Of a stretch of DNA of 64,000 bases, positions 37,101 to 44,216 are shown in pieces. The DNA lies in the NCBI RefSeq assembly GCF_005502435.1, contig NZ_SCOU01000001.1, forward strand, positions 124,001 through 188,000, in the 5' to 3' direction. Both the position numbers and the translations under genes were made by a program. Each line of letters begins with the position of its first letter. The stretch's first letter is position 1. The DNA is from Methylobacillus flagellatus. Lineage in GTDB: Bacteria; Pseudomonadota; Gammaproteobacteria; Burkholderiales; Methylophilaceae. The notes beneath the pieces are model-generated. The model was not told the origin of the DNA. It saw nothing but the letters and a program-made list of their open reading frames with translations, and ran no database searches.

Positions 37101-37574
37101 ATCCGCATGACGGCGCGCGGCAAGATGGCCATCGTCACGCTGGACGATGCCGTGACGCGCATCGAGATCGTGGTGGGCAATGAGCTGCTGAACCAGAGTG
37201 CACATCTGCTCAAGGAAGACCAGTTGCTGGTGGTGGAAGGCCGTGTCAGCCATGACGATTTTTCCGGTGGCCTGCGCGTCAATGCACGCCGTCTGTACGA
37301 CCTGGCCGCTGCGCGCAGTGCGCACGCCAGCATGCTGAAGATCTCCTGTAACGGTCAGGCCGATGCCTACAAGCTGCGCGAGCTGTTACAGCCCTATTGC
37401 CGCAAGCCCAGTGAGGAGCGTGGCGGCTGCATGGTGAAAGTGGAATACCAGAACCAGGCGGCACGCGTGGAAGTGATGCTGGGCGACCAATGGCGCGTCG
37501 AATTGCATGACGAATTACTGAGCGGACTTAAACGCTGGTTGTCGGATGACAACGTCAAAATCCTCTATAATTAG
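34131..37574 (+). CDS. dnaE: DNA polymerase III alpha subunit
   Basis: The replicative polymerase, 1147 residues, close to the E. coli length. The order is PHP domain (FIHLRCHSEYSIADG start), palm/thumb/fingers with the catalytic Asp pair in PDFDIDFC, nucleotide-site GPGRGSGAGSVV, GGVLIAPG, the fingers segment DLLRRAMGKKKPEEM, then the OB-fold and C-terminal tau/beta-binding region. The ATG at 34131 gives the family start MQQPKFIHLR; the frame is open from 34053 but those 26 residues are unconserved and lie in the promoter region. accA follows, as in many betaproteobacteria and gammaproteobacteria. Confidence 0.96.
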   Translation: MQQPKFIHLRCHSEYSIADGTVRIDDYVAAARRDHMPALALTDLANLFGAVKFYKAARGKGIKPLLGCDVWLQNDSNRDQPYRLLLLCQNHAGYLRLCELLTQAYLHNQHRGRAEIKREWLADNTNGLIMLSGGMLGDIGQALLQGNTALASSCASEWAAMFPQRFYLELQRVNQPQQDALVNQTLHIATALGLPVVATQPIQFMEADDYKAHEARVCIAEGYVLADRRRPQHFTPVQHFKTQDEMAALFADIPEALANSVEIAKRCNLSLTLGKSYLPQFPTPNGESLEQYLREQAEQGLAARLELLYPDATVREARAPDYAKRLAFEVDIIIQMGFPGYFLIVADFINWAKHNGVPVGPGRGSGAGSVVAWSLGITDLDPLQYALLFERFLNPERVSMPDFDIDFCMDGRDRVIDYVKQKYGRDSVSQIATFGTMAAKAVIRDVGRVLDLPFNFVDGIAKLIPNELGITLKDALEKEPQLKERREQEEEVNELLELALRLEGLTRNVGMHAGGVLIAPGRISDFSPIYCQASGESVVSQYDKDDVEAVGLVKFDFLGLRTLTILDLAMLNVNKQRAQLGQPPLDFATLPLRDKLTFDLLKSSNTTAVFQLESRGMKDMLKQAKPDCFEDIIALVALYRPGPMDLIPDFCRRKHGLQRVEYPHPATESILKETYGIAVYQEQVMQIAQVVAGYSLGGADLLRRAMGKKKPEEMVAQRAIFNEGAQKNGLTERQANELFDLLEKFAGYGFNKSHAAAYALVAYHTAYLKAHYPAAFLAATMSADMNNTDSVHIFFDDCAPNKVEVLAPDINRSGFRFEPVSATQVLYGLGAVKGTGWAAIEVILAAREQDGPFKDLFDFCQRLDLRKVNRRVIESLIRAGAFDQLEPNRAALLAGVGLAISAAEQSGAASGQNSLFGAISDSVAHVLPAMPAWSDQERLQQEKAALGFYFSGHPFQAWQPQVKAFVRNDLASLSPQEQPQLMAGVVMGVRIRMTARGKMAIVTLDDAVTRIEIVVGNELLNQSAHLLKEDQLLVVEGRVSHDDFSGGLRVNARRLYDLAAARSAHASMLKISCNGQADAYKLRELLQPYCRKPSEERGGCMVKVEYQNQAARVEVMLGDQWRVELHDELLSGLKRWLSDDNVKILYN

Positions 37575-37603
37575 ACTAACGTGTTGCCAACCAAAGGTTG
37601 TTT

Positions 37604-38572
37604 ATGAAAACCAGTTTCCTCGATTTTGAGCAGCCGATCGCCGAGCTTGAAGCCAAGATCGAACAGCTGCGCTATGTGCAGGATGATTCCGCGCTGGACA
37701 TCTCGGAAGAGATCAACAAGCTGCAACAAAAGAACCAGAACCTGACCAAGGACATCTACGCCAAGCTGAATGCCTGGCAGATCTCCCAAGTGGCGCGTCA
37801 CCCGCAGCGCCCCTATACCCTGGACTACATTCAGGGCCTGTTCACCGATTTCGAAGAACTGCACGGTGACCGTGCCTATTCGGATGACCCGGCCATCGTT
37901 GGCGGTATCGCCCGTTTTGAAGGTCAATCGGTGATGGTCATCGGCCATCAGAAGGGCCGCGACGTCAAGGAGCGCCAGTACCGCAACTTTGGCATGCCAC
38001 GCCCGGAGGGCTACCGCAAGGCGCTGCGCCTGTACCGTCTGGCCGAGAAGTTCAATCTACCCATCATCACACTGATCGACACGCCGGGTGCTTATCCCGG
38101 CATCGGTGCCGAAGAGCGTGGTCAATCCGAAGCCATCGCCCGCAATCTGTATGTGATGGCCGAACTCAGGACCCCCATCATCGGTGTGATCATCGGTGAA
38201 GGCGGCTCCGGTGGTGCGCTGGCACTGGGTGTGGTGGACCATCTGATGATGCTGCAATACTCGACCTATTCGGTGATCTCGCCGGAAGGCTGTGCTTCCA
38301 TCCTGTGGAAGAGCGCCGACAAGGCCTCCGAAGCAGCAGAAACACTGGCGATCACCTCCACGCGTCTAAAGACGCTGGGCCTGGTGGACCGCATCGTGAC
38401 CGAGCCCATGGGCGGTGCGCACCGTGACCCGGAAGTGATGATGCAGAGCCTGCGCCGCGCGCTCGCGGACGAACTGCAGCGTCTGCGTGTCAAAACCATC
38501 CCCAACTTGCTGCAAGCGCGTCTTGAGCGTTTGATGAGCTACGGCAAGTACAAAGAAGGCAGCGCGAGATAA
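37604..38572 (+). CDS. accA: Acetyl-CoA carboxylase carboxyltransferase alpha subunit
   Basis: Subunit of the carboxyltransferase that makes malonyl-CoA; 322 residues. Features are the N-terminal coiled helix ([16 protein letters not shown]), [25 protein letters not shown], the crotonase-like [25 protein letters not shown], and [15 protein letters not shown]. The ATG at 37604 is used. AAAGG, the only ribosome-site candidate, sits in the small hairpin CAACC-AAA-GGTTG (37588-37600). A TATAAT (37566-37571) overlaps the end of dnaE and may be part of a promoter, but no well-spaced -35 was found. Confidence 0.97.
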   Translation: MKTSFLDFEQPIAELEAKIEQLRYVQDDSALDISEEINKLQQKNQNLTKDIYAKLNAWQISQVARHPQRPYTLDYIQGLFTDFEELHGDRAYSDDPAIVGGIARFEGQSVMVIGHQKGRDVKERQYRNFGMPRPEGYRKALRLYRLAEKFNLPIITLIDTPGAYPGIGAEERGQSEAIARNLYVMAELRTPIIGVIIGEGGSGGALALGVVDHLMMLQYSTYSVISPEGCASILWKSADKASEAAETLAITSTRLKTLGLVDRIVTEPMGGAHRDPEVMMQSLRRALADELQRLRVKTIPNLLQARLERLMSYGKYKEGSAR

Positions 38573-38584
38573 GCGCCCGCCGTT

Positions 38585-40093
38585 TTGTCCGGGACTGCAT
38601 CGCCTGACCAGATCGTGTCCCAGCTCAGCGAGCTTGCACTAGTCGAGCCCGCTGAGCTGCAAGCTAGTGCCCAGCACAACGCCGACCTTGCTGACCTTAA
38701 TCAGCACGAGCCATATCATCAGCCGCGTGATGGCGTGCAGAAAAACCAGTCCACGCAGTCCTCAGCAAGCCAGACAGCGGCCTTGCAGCAGCAGGTCCTC
38801 AATTTCCTGACGCCGTATCTGCACCCGCAGCCTATGCTCACGCTGGCCTTCAGCGGCGGTCTGGATTCCCGGGTGTTGCTCCATCTTCTGCATCAGCTGC
38901 GTGCTGGCCAGTCCTTCCAGTTGCAAGCAGTGCACGTGCACCATGGCCTGAATCCCAATGCGGATGCCTGGGCGGCTTTTTGTGCCGCTGAATGCGAACG
39001 TCTGCAAGTGCCCTTGCAAATAAAACAGGTGCAGGTGCCGCGTGACAGCGGACTAGGTATCGAAGCTGCAGCCCGCGCTGCGCGCTATGCTGCATTGGCA
39101 GAGGCGGGTGGTGATTATCTGCTGCTGGCCCAGCATGAGGACGATCAGGCCGAAACCGTGTTGTTGCAGTTGCTGCGCGGCGCGGGTTTGCGTGGCCTGG
39201 CTGGCATGGCGGCGGCCGATGTGCAACGCCGCTTGTTGCGACCCTTGCTGAATTGCTCACGTGCCAGTCTGCTGGCTTGTGCGCGTGAACAGGCGCTGGA
39301 CTGGGTGGAAGACGGCAGCAATGCCGACCCGCATTACGACCGCAATGACTGGCGCCTGCGTTTGTTGCCGGCCATCCGCGAGCGTTACCCGGCTGCCAAC
39401 ACCACCCTGGCGCGTACCGCGAGGCATCTGGCCGAGGCCGCTGAGCTGCTGGACCAGCTGGCAATGCTGGACGCAGGCGAGCACGCCCAGGCGGCGACCT
39501 TGCCGGTGGCACGACTGACATTGGTATCGGAGGCACGTGCCCGCAATCTGCTGCGCAGCTGGCTGGCATGGCATGGCGTACAGCCGCCCAGTAGCGTACG
39601 GCTGCAGCAGATGCTGCATCAACTGCTGCATGCCAGGGCTGATGCCGCTATCAAGATCGTATTGCATGGCCTGGATGCCGAAGCCTGGTTGCGCCGTTAT
39701 CACGGCATGATCTATATCGAGACCAATAACCCCTGGCAGGACAGGCCGTTACGCTGGCATGGTGAGGAGGAACTGGCCTTGCCGGACGGTGGTGCTTTGC
39801 AGTTTCTGCGGCGTACCGGGGAAGGGCTGAGCCTGCAGTTGCTGCAGGACAAGATATTGGCTATCCGTTTCCGTCAGGGGGGCGAGCGCTTCAAGCCAGT
39901 GGCGACGCGCCCGACACGCACACTGAAATATCTGCTGCAGCAGATTGAACTGCCGCCCTGGCAGCGTCAGCGCCTACCCCTGCTGTATGCGGAAGATAGC
40001 CTGGTGGTAGTGCCTGGCGTCGGTGTGGCCTGGGATTGGCAAGCCCAGCCCAGTGAGCCGGGTGTGGTGGTGCGCTGGCGTTGTGCGCGTTGA
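38585..40093 (+). CDS. tilS: tRNA(Ile)-lysidine synthetase
   Basis: It converts C34 of the CAU-anticodon tRNA-Ile to lysidine, using ATP. The PP-loop motif SGGLDS, the HVHHGLNPNAD segment, GLGIEAAARAARYAAL, AQHEDDQAETVLLQLLRGAG and RPLLNCSRASLL define the family. The C-terminal substrate-binding domain follows. The frame is open from a TTG at 38585, giving about 80 residues before the PP-loop, whereas TilS usually has 15-30. The true start may therefore be internal, for example GTG at 38735. The 3' 120 nt overlap the convergent tesA frame. Confidence 0.92.
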   Translation: MSGTASPDQIVSQLSELALVEPAELQASAQHNADLADLNQHEPYHQPRDGVQKNQSTQSSASQTAALQQQVLNFLTPYLHPQPMLTLAFSGGLDSRVLLHLLHQLRAGQSFQLQAVHVHHGLNPNADAWAAFCAAECERLQVPLQIKQVQVPRDSGLGIEAAARAARYAALAEAGGDYLLLAQHEDDQAETVLLQLLRGAGLRGLAGMAAADVQRRLLRPLLNCSRASLLACAREQALDWVEDGSNADPHYDRNDWRLRLLPAIRERYPAANTTLARTARHLAEAAELLDQLAMLDAGEHAQAATLPVARLTLVSEARARNLLRSWLAWHGVQPPSSVRLQQMLHQLLHARADAAIKIVLHGLDAEAWLRRYHGMIYIETNNPWQDRPLRWHGEEELALPDGGALQFLRRTGEGLSLQLLQDKILAIRFRQGGERFKPVATRPTRTLKYLLQQIELPPWQRQRLPLLYAEDSLVVVPGVGVAWDWQAQPSEPGVVVRWRCAR

Positions 40094-40795
40094 TGGCTGA
40101 CTGGACTTAAGCGCTGCCTTGCGCGATTGCTTGCGTAGCTGAGGTTCAAGCACCGGCCAGATGCGCTCCAGGATCAGGCCTTGTGCCTGTGCGTTCGGAT
40201 GTATGCCATCTGCCTGATTGAGTGCGCGGTCACCTGCGATGCCCTCCAGCATGAACGGCACCAGCGGCAGGCCGAACTCCATGGCCAGCTTGCTGTAAGT
40301 CTGCATGAAATCCAGACTGTAGCGTAAGCCGTAATTGGGCGGGATGCGCATGCCGACCAGCACTACCGTCGCCCCGGCTTGCTGGCTGCTGCGTATCATG
40401 CTGCGCAGATTGTCTTCCATGTCTTTCATGGGCAGACCGCGCAGGCCGTCGTTGGCGCCCAGTTCCAGGATCACCGTAGAGGGCTGATGGGCTTTCAGTG
40501 CAGCGGGCAGGCGCGTGAGGCCACCACGTGTGGTTTCGCCGCTGACACTGGCATTCACTACTTGATGGGCGAACCCCCGCTGTTTGATGCGTTGCTGCAG
40601 CAGGGCGACCCAGCCTTGCTCTACCGGCATGCGGTAAGCGGCGGACAAGCTGTCACCGAACACCAGCACGGTTTGTGCATGGGCGCTGGCACCAAATCCC
40701 AATATGGCAGTCAATAAAACCAGAACCACACGTGATAGCGATAACGCGGCGCGCTGATGCAGGCGCTTGAACCTGTTTTTGAATTGGAACGTCAT
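39974..40795 (-). CDS. tesA: Arylesterase/acyl-CoA thioesterase I-like SGNH hydrolase
   Basis: A periplasmic SGNH hydrolase with a signal peptide (RVVLVLLTAILGFGASAHA). The catalytic Ser49 is in VFGDSLSAAY, the Asn block is GANDGLRG, and Asp/His are in DGIHPNAQAQ. The ATG at 40795 is chosen because it gives a normal signal peptide; the frame stays open far upstream but that part is antisense to the ABC gene. The core fold ends near ERIWPVLEPQL. The frame continues about 50 residues, antisense to the end of tilS, so the C-terminal tail is an extension. It is divergent to ybbA-ybbP, as in E. coli. Confidence 0.9.
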   Translation of the reverse strand: MTFQFKNRFKRLHQRAALSLSRVVLVLLTAILGFGASAHAQTVLVFGDSLSAAYRMPVEQGWVALLQQRIKQRGFAHQVVNASVSGETTRGGLTRLPAALKAHQPSTVILELGANDGLRGLPMKDMEDNLRSMIRSSQQAGATVVLVGMRIPPNYGLRYSLDFMQTYSKLAMEFGLPLVPFMLEGIAGDRALNQADGIHPNAQAQGLILERIWPVLEPQLRKQSRKAALKSSQPSTRTTPAHHHTRLTGLGLPIPGHTDARHYHQAIFRIQQG

Positions 40796-41498
40796 GCACA
40801 AACCTCCGGCTGTTGAAGCCCTTGAACTTGATAAACATATTAGCAGCAGCACCGCTACCCTCACCATCCTCAACGGCTTGCAACTCCGTGTAGAACAAGG
40901 CGAACGGCTTGCCATCATCGGTCGTTCCGGCTCCGGCAAATCCACGCTGCTGGCGTTGCTCGCCGGGTTGGACTTGCCCAGTGCCGGTAAAGTGCGCATC
41001 CTGGGTGAAGATATCGTGGATCTGGATGAAGATGGTCGCGCTGCAGTGCGTGGGCGCAGCATGGGCTTTGTGTTCCAGTCGTTCCAGCTGCTGCCTTCCC
41101 TGACAGCCCTGGAGAACGTGATGTTGCCTTTGCAGCTGACTGGTCGCCGTGATGCAGCTGCGCTGGCGCAGGCAGCACTGGCGCAAGTGGGATTGTCCGC
41201 CAGGCTCAGTCACTACCCACGGCAGCTGTCTGGCGGTGAACAGCAGCGCGTGGCGATCGCGCGCGCCTTCGCACCACAACCGCAGATCCTGTTCGCCGAC
41301 GAGCCTACCGGCAACCTTGATGCCAGCACTGGCCAGCACATCATCGATCTGTTGTTCCAGCTCAACGAGGCGGCGGGTACCACCTTGATCCTGGTCACCC
41401 ACGACATGGCGTTGGCCAGTCGCTGCCAGCGCATATTGACGCTGCAGGACGGTCAGTTGCAGCAAGTGACACAAACGCTGGCCCGGAGCGGACACTGA
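40794..41498 (+). CDS. ybbA: ABC transporter ATP-binding protein, YbbA/LolD-type
   Basis: A 234-residue ATPase of the MacB/LolD group: Walker A GRSGSGKST, Q-loop FVFQSFQLLPSLTALENVMLPL, signature LSGGEQQRVAIARAF, Walker B ILFADEPTGNLD, H-loop VTHD. The ATG at 40794 shares three bases with the tesA start codon on the other strand (CATG, 40793-40796). The stop overlaps the next gene by one base (TGATG). Context (tesA-ybbA-ybbP) matches E. coli. The substrate of the YbbAP system is not firmly established. Confidence 0.9.
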   Translation: MHKPPAVEALELDKHISSSTATLTILNGLQLRVEQGERLAIIGRSGSGKSTLLALLAGLDLPSAGKVRILGEDIVDLDEDGRAAVRGRSMGFVFQSFQLLPSLTALENVMLPLQLTGRRDAAALAQAALAQVGLSARLSHYPRQLSGGEQQRVAIARAFAPQPQILFADEPTGNLDASTGQHIIDLLFQLNEAAGTTLILVTHDMALASRCQRILTLQDGQLQQVTQTLARSGH

Positions 41499-43999
41499 TG
41501 CTGGCGCTGGGTCTGGCTTGGCGTCAGCTGCGCAGCCTGTGGGCCTCTGGCGAGGTGCGTGTGCTGTTCCTGGCCTTGGTGCTGGCGGTGGCGGCCACCA
41601 CTACGGTCGGCCTGTTCACCGACCGTGTCGCCTCCGCGCTGGTGCGTCAGGGCGGCTTGCTGCTGGGTGGTGATATGGTGGTGCAGGCGGATCACCCGTT
41701 GCCTGCGCAATTCGTTGAGGCGGCTGAGCAGCAGCGCTTGCGCACCGCGCAGACTATGGAATTCCCCAGCATGGTGAGCTATGGCGAGCAGAGCCAGCTT
41801 GCCGAGATCAAGGCGGTGAGTGACAGCTTTCCTTTGCGGGGTGAGCTCACCATTGCGGCAGAGCCTGCAGCTAGCGGCATCGCCGCCCGCAGCGTGCCGC
41901 AACCCGGCAGTGTCTGGCTAGAGCCACGTCTGGCAGGCTTGCTGGCACTGGCGGTTGGCGATCATCTACAACTGGGTGAAGTGAAGTTGCGGGTGGCCGC
42001 TTTGTTACAACAGGAGCCATCGCGTGGCGGCGATATGTTCAGCTATGCGCCCAGGCTGATGATGAATCTGGCCGATGTAGAAGCGACCGGGCTGGTGCAG
42101 TACGGCAGCCGTGTACGCTATCAGCTGTTGCTGGCCGCAGCGTCGGGCCCGCTGGCGGATTACAAAGCCTGGGCTGAAGCACGGCTAGGCGACGGCGAAA
42201 AACTTATGGATGTGAGCACGGCGCGGCCGGAGATGCGCAGTGCACTGGATAAATCCAGCCAGTTCCTGGGCTTGGCCGCCATGGTGGCCGTATTGCTGGC
42301 CATGGTGGCCATGTACCTGGCCAGTTTGCCTTATGTGCAGAACAGCTTTGACAGCTATGCCATGATGCGCTGCCTGGGGGCGAGTCGGGCGCTGATGTTG
42401 AAAGTGTTGTTGTATCAGGCGCTGTTACTCGCTGCGCTGGGCGCCTTGCTGGGCGCGGCGATCGGGTATGTTGCTCAGTCTGGTTTGTCCATGCTGGCGG
42501 GCCGGTTGTTTGCGGAAGCACTGCCAGCGGCTGCCTGGACGCCATTGCTGCTGGGCTGTCTGGCCGGATTGCTGATCCTGCTGGCCGTACTGTGGCCGCA
42601 GTTGCTGCGCCTGGCACAGGTGCCGGCACTGCGTATCCTGCGTCGTGACCTTGAACATAGCCCCACCGAGGGGAGCCGCTGGTTGCAGCGCTTCTCCTTG
42701 CTGCCAGCCTTGCTGGTGATGGCGCTGCTATTGCTGTGGCAATCCGGTGACTGGAAGCTGGGCGGCGCCATGCTGGTGGCTTTATGCGGCCTGCTGCTGG
42801 TGACCATGGGGCTGGCACGGCTGGGGAGCAGCATGTTGCAGCGACTGCCGGGCTCGCATAGTGGCTGGCGGCTGGGTCTAGCCGGTTTGCGCCGTCGCCC
42901 CTGGCTGGCTGCCGCGCAGGTCAGTGCACTCAGCCTGGGCTTGATGGCCTTGCTGCTACTGGCACTGATACGCAGCGACCTACTCAATAACTGGCAGCAA
43001 TCGCTACCCGCCGATGCACCCAACCGCTTCATGATCAACATCCAGCCTGACCAGCTTGATGCCATCCAGCAGCGTCTGCAAGAGGCCGGTCTGCATGACA
43101 CACAGCTGTTCCCTATGGTGCGTGGCCGCTTGACGGCGGTGAACGGCGATCCGGTGCTGGTAGACAATTACACCGACGACAGGGCGCGCCGACTGGCCGA
43201 GCGCGAGTTCAATTTGTCCTGGGCGGCAGATATGCAGGCCGATAACCAGCTGTTGCAAGGGCGCTGGTGGACCGCGTCGCAGCACGGTCAGCCGCTGGTG
43301 TCACTGGAGCAGGACCTGGCGACGGCGCTGGGATTGAAAGTGGGGGACAGATTGCGCTATGACATCGCTGGCAGCCCGCTGGAACTTACGGTTTCCAGCA
43401 TACGCAAAGTGGAATGGGACAGCATGCGTGCCAACTTCTTCGCCGTGACGCCGCCTGGCGTGCTGGATGGCTTCGATGCCAGCTATATCAGCAGTTTCCA
43501 TTTGCCCATAGGCAATGACACGCTGATCAACTCATTGGTCAAAGCCATGCCTAACCTGACCGTACTGGACATCGCCGCCATCATGCAGCAGGTGCGAGGC
43601 GTGATGGCGCGCATGACGCATGCAGTGGAGTATGTGTTTGCCTTCAGCCTGCTGGCGGGTATCGCGGTGCTGTATGCCGCGCTGGCTGCCACCCGTGCCG
43701 AGCGTACACGCGAAATGACCTTGCTGCGCGTGCTGGGTGCGCGTTCGCGCCAGCTGTACCAGGCGGTGTTCACCGAGTTCGCCGTGATCGGCCTGCTGGC
43801 AGCGCTGGTCGCGGTACTGGTCGCCAATCTGCTGGCTTATTATGTGAGTGTGGAAGTGCTGGGTATCGTCTATGCGTTCAATCCGCGCTTCAGCCTCTCC
43901 TTGTTGGTACTGGCTGCGTTGCTGGTGCCGGCGGCGGCCTGGTTCGGTGTGCGCAGTGATTTGCAACAGCCGCCACGGCGCTTGCTGCAGAGCGTATAA
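41498..43999 (+). CDS. ybbP: FtsX-like ABC transporter permease, YbbP-type
   Basis: An 833-residue inner-membrane permease of the MacB/FtsX superfamily with two FtsX cores. An N-terminal membrane helix (VRVLFLALVLAVAATTTVGLF) is followed by a large periplasmic domain, then membrane segments around residues 255-345 and a middle membrane pair (LLPALLVMALLLLW). A second periplasmic domain follows, then the final FtsX segment with ERTREMTLLRVLGARSRQLYQAVFTEF. It pairs with the ATPase gene it overlaps. YbbP-type permeases are double-sized, as here. The role in export of lipophilic compounds is inferred from the family. Confidence 0.9.
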   Translation: MLALGLAWRQLRSLWASGEVRVLFLALVLAVAATTTVGLFTDRVASALVRQGGLLLGGDMVVQADHPLPAQFVEAAEQQRLRTAQTMEFPSMVSYGEQSQLAEIKAVSDSFPLRGELTIAAEPAASGIAARSVPQPGSVWLEPRLAGLLALAVGDHLQLGEVKLRVAALLQQEPSRGGDMFSYAPRLMMNLADVEATGLVQYGSRVRYQLLLAAASGPLADYKAWAEARLGDGEKLMDVSTARPEMRSALDKSSQFLGLAAMVAVLLAMVAMYLASLPYVQNSFDSYAMMRCLGASRALMLKVLLYQALLLAALGALLGAAIGYVAQSGLSMLAGRLFAEALPAAAWTPLLLGCLAGLLILLAVLWPQLLRLAQVPALRILRRDLEHSPTEGSRWLQRFSLLPALLVMALLLLWQSGDWKLGGAMLVALCGLLLVTMGLARLGSSMLQRLPGSHSGWRLGLAGLRRRPWLAAAQVSALSLGLMALLLLALIRSDLLNNWQQSLPADAPNRFMINIQPDQLDAIQQRLQEAGLHDTQLFPMVRGRLTAVNGDPVLVDNYTDDRARRLAEREFNLSWAADMQADNQLLQGRWWTASQHGQPLVSLEQDLATALGLKVGDRLRYDIAGSPLELTVSSIRKVEWDSMRANFFAVTPPGVLDGFDASYISSFHLPIGNDTLINSLVKAMPNLTVLDIAAIMQQVRGVMARMTHAVEYVFAFSLLAGIAVLYAALAATRAERTREMTLLRVLGARSRQLYQAVFTEFAVIGLLAALVAVLVANLLAYYVSVEVLGIVYAFNPRFSLSLLVLAALLVPAAAWFGVRSDLQQPPRRLLQSV

Positions 44000-44043
44000 A
44001 GCCGGATCTAGTCAGGGTTTGGTTGTCAATGATGGTTGCTGGT

Positions 44044-44079
44044 GGCTGTAAACAGCCAATATTGTGGTTGTATACAGCC
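44044..44079. promoter_or_regulatory. Tandem palindromic operator upstream of the TonB receptor
   Basis: GGCTGTAAACAGCC (44044-44057, perfect dyad) and GGTTGTATACAGCC (44066-44079) are each followed by AAT and repeat with 22-bp spacing. Two similar dyads about two helical turns apart are typical of activator or repressor sites. They lie about 110-130 bp before a start site predicted from the sigma-54-like element at 44155, the usual distance of NtrC-type enhancers. The regulator is inferred to be the one encoded at 46693. Confidence 0.6.
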
Positions 44080-44120
44080 AATCAACGCTGTTAAACTGGT
44101 GCATAACGATGCTTAGTCAC

Positions 44121-44141
44121 TGATTGTTAAACAAACAATCA
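44121..44141. repeat. 8-bp inverted repeat upstream of the TonB receptor
   Basis: TGATTGTT (44121-44128) and AACAATCA (44134-44141), spacer AAACA. It could be an additional operator, for example for a bending or repressor protein; no function is shown. Confidence 0.5.
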
Positions 44142-44154
44142 GGCTGCTCCCCGA

Positions 44155-44170
44155 TGGCATGGAACTTGAT
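44155..44170 (+). promoter_or_regulatory. Sigma-54-like -24/-12 element
   Basis: TGGCAT-GGAAC-TTGAT fits TGGCAY-N5-TTGCW at all core bases except the -12 C, which is A. The GG is present with correct spacing, but the missing GC at -12 weakens the match. It precedes the receptor gene by about 60 nt. Confidence 0.35.
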
Positions 44171-44197
44171 AGGTAGAACGCTGAATCTATCAATCAA

Positions 44198-44215
44198 ATA
44201 ATCTGGGGAGATTAT
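44198..44215 (+). promoter_or_regulatory. Hairpin exposing the ribosome site of the TonB receptor gene
   Basis: ATAATCT (44198-44204) pairs with AGATTAT (44209-44215) around a GGGG loop. The loop plus the next bases form the GGGGAG ribosome site. The stem also covers the first ATG (44214), so pairing could modulate initiation. Confidence 0.45.
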
Positions 44216-44216
44216 G

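Noticed and set aside
39974-41062. Full 362-codon frame for tesA from 41062
   Set aside because: The first 89 codons are antisense to the ABC ATPase gene, are low-complexity, and would place the signal peptide internally.
44044-44079. NrdR box or Fur box upstream of the TonB receptor
   Set aside because: Sequence and spacing (22 bp) match neither; NrdR sites are about 31-32 bp apart and the core differs, and no Fur-type A/T dyad is present.
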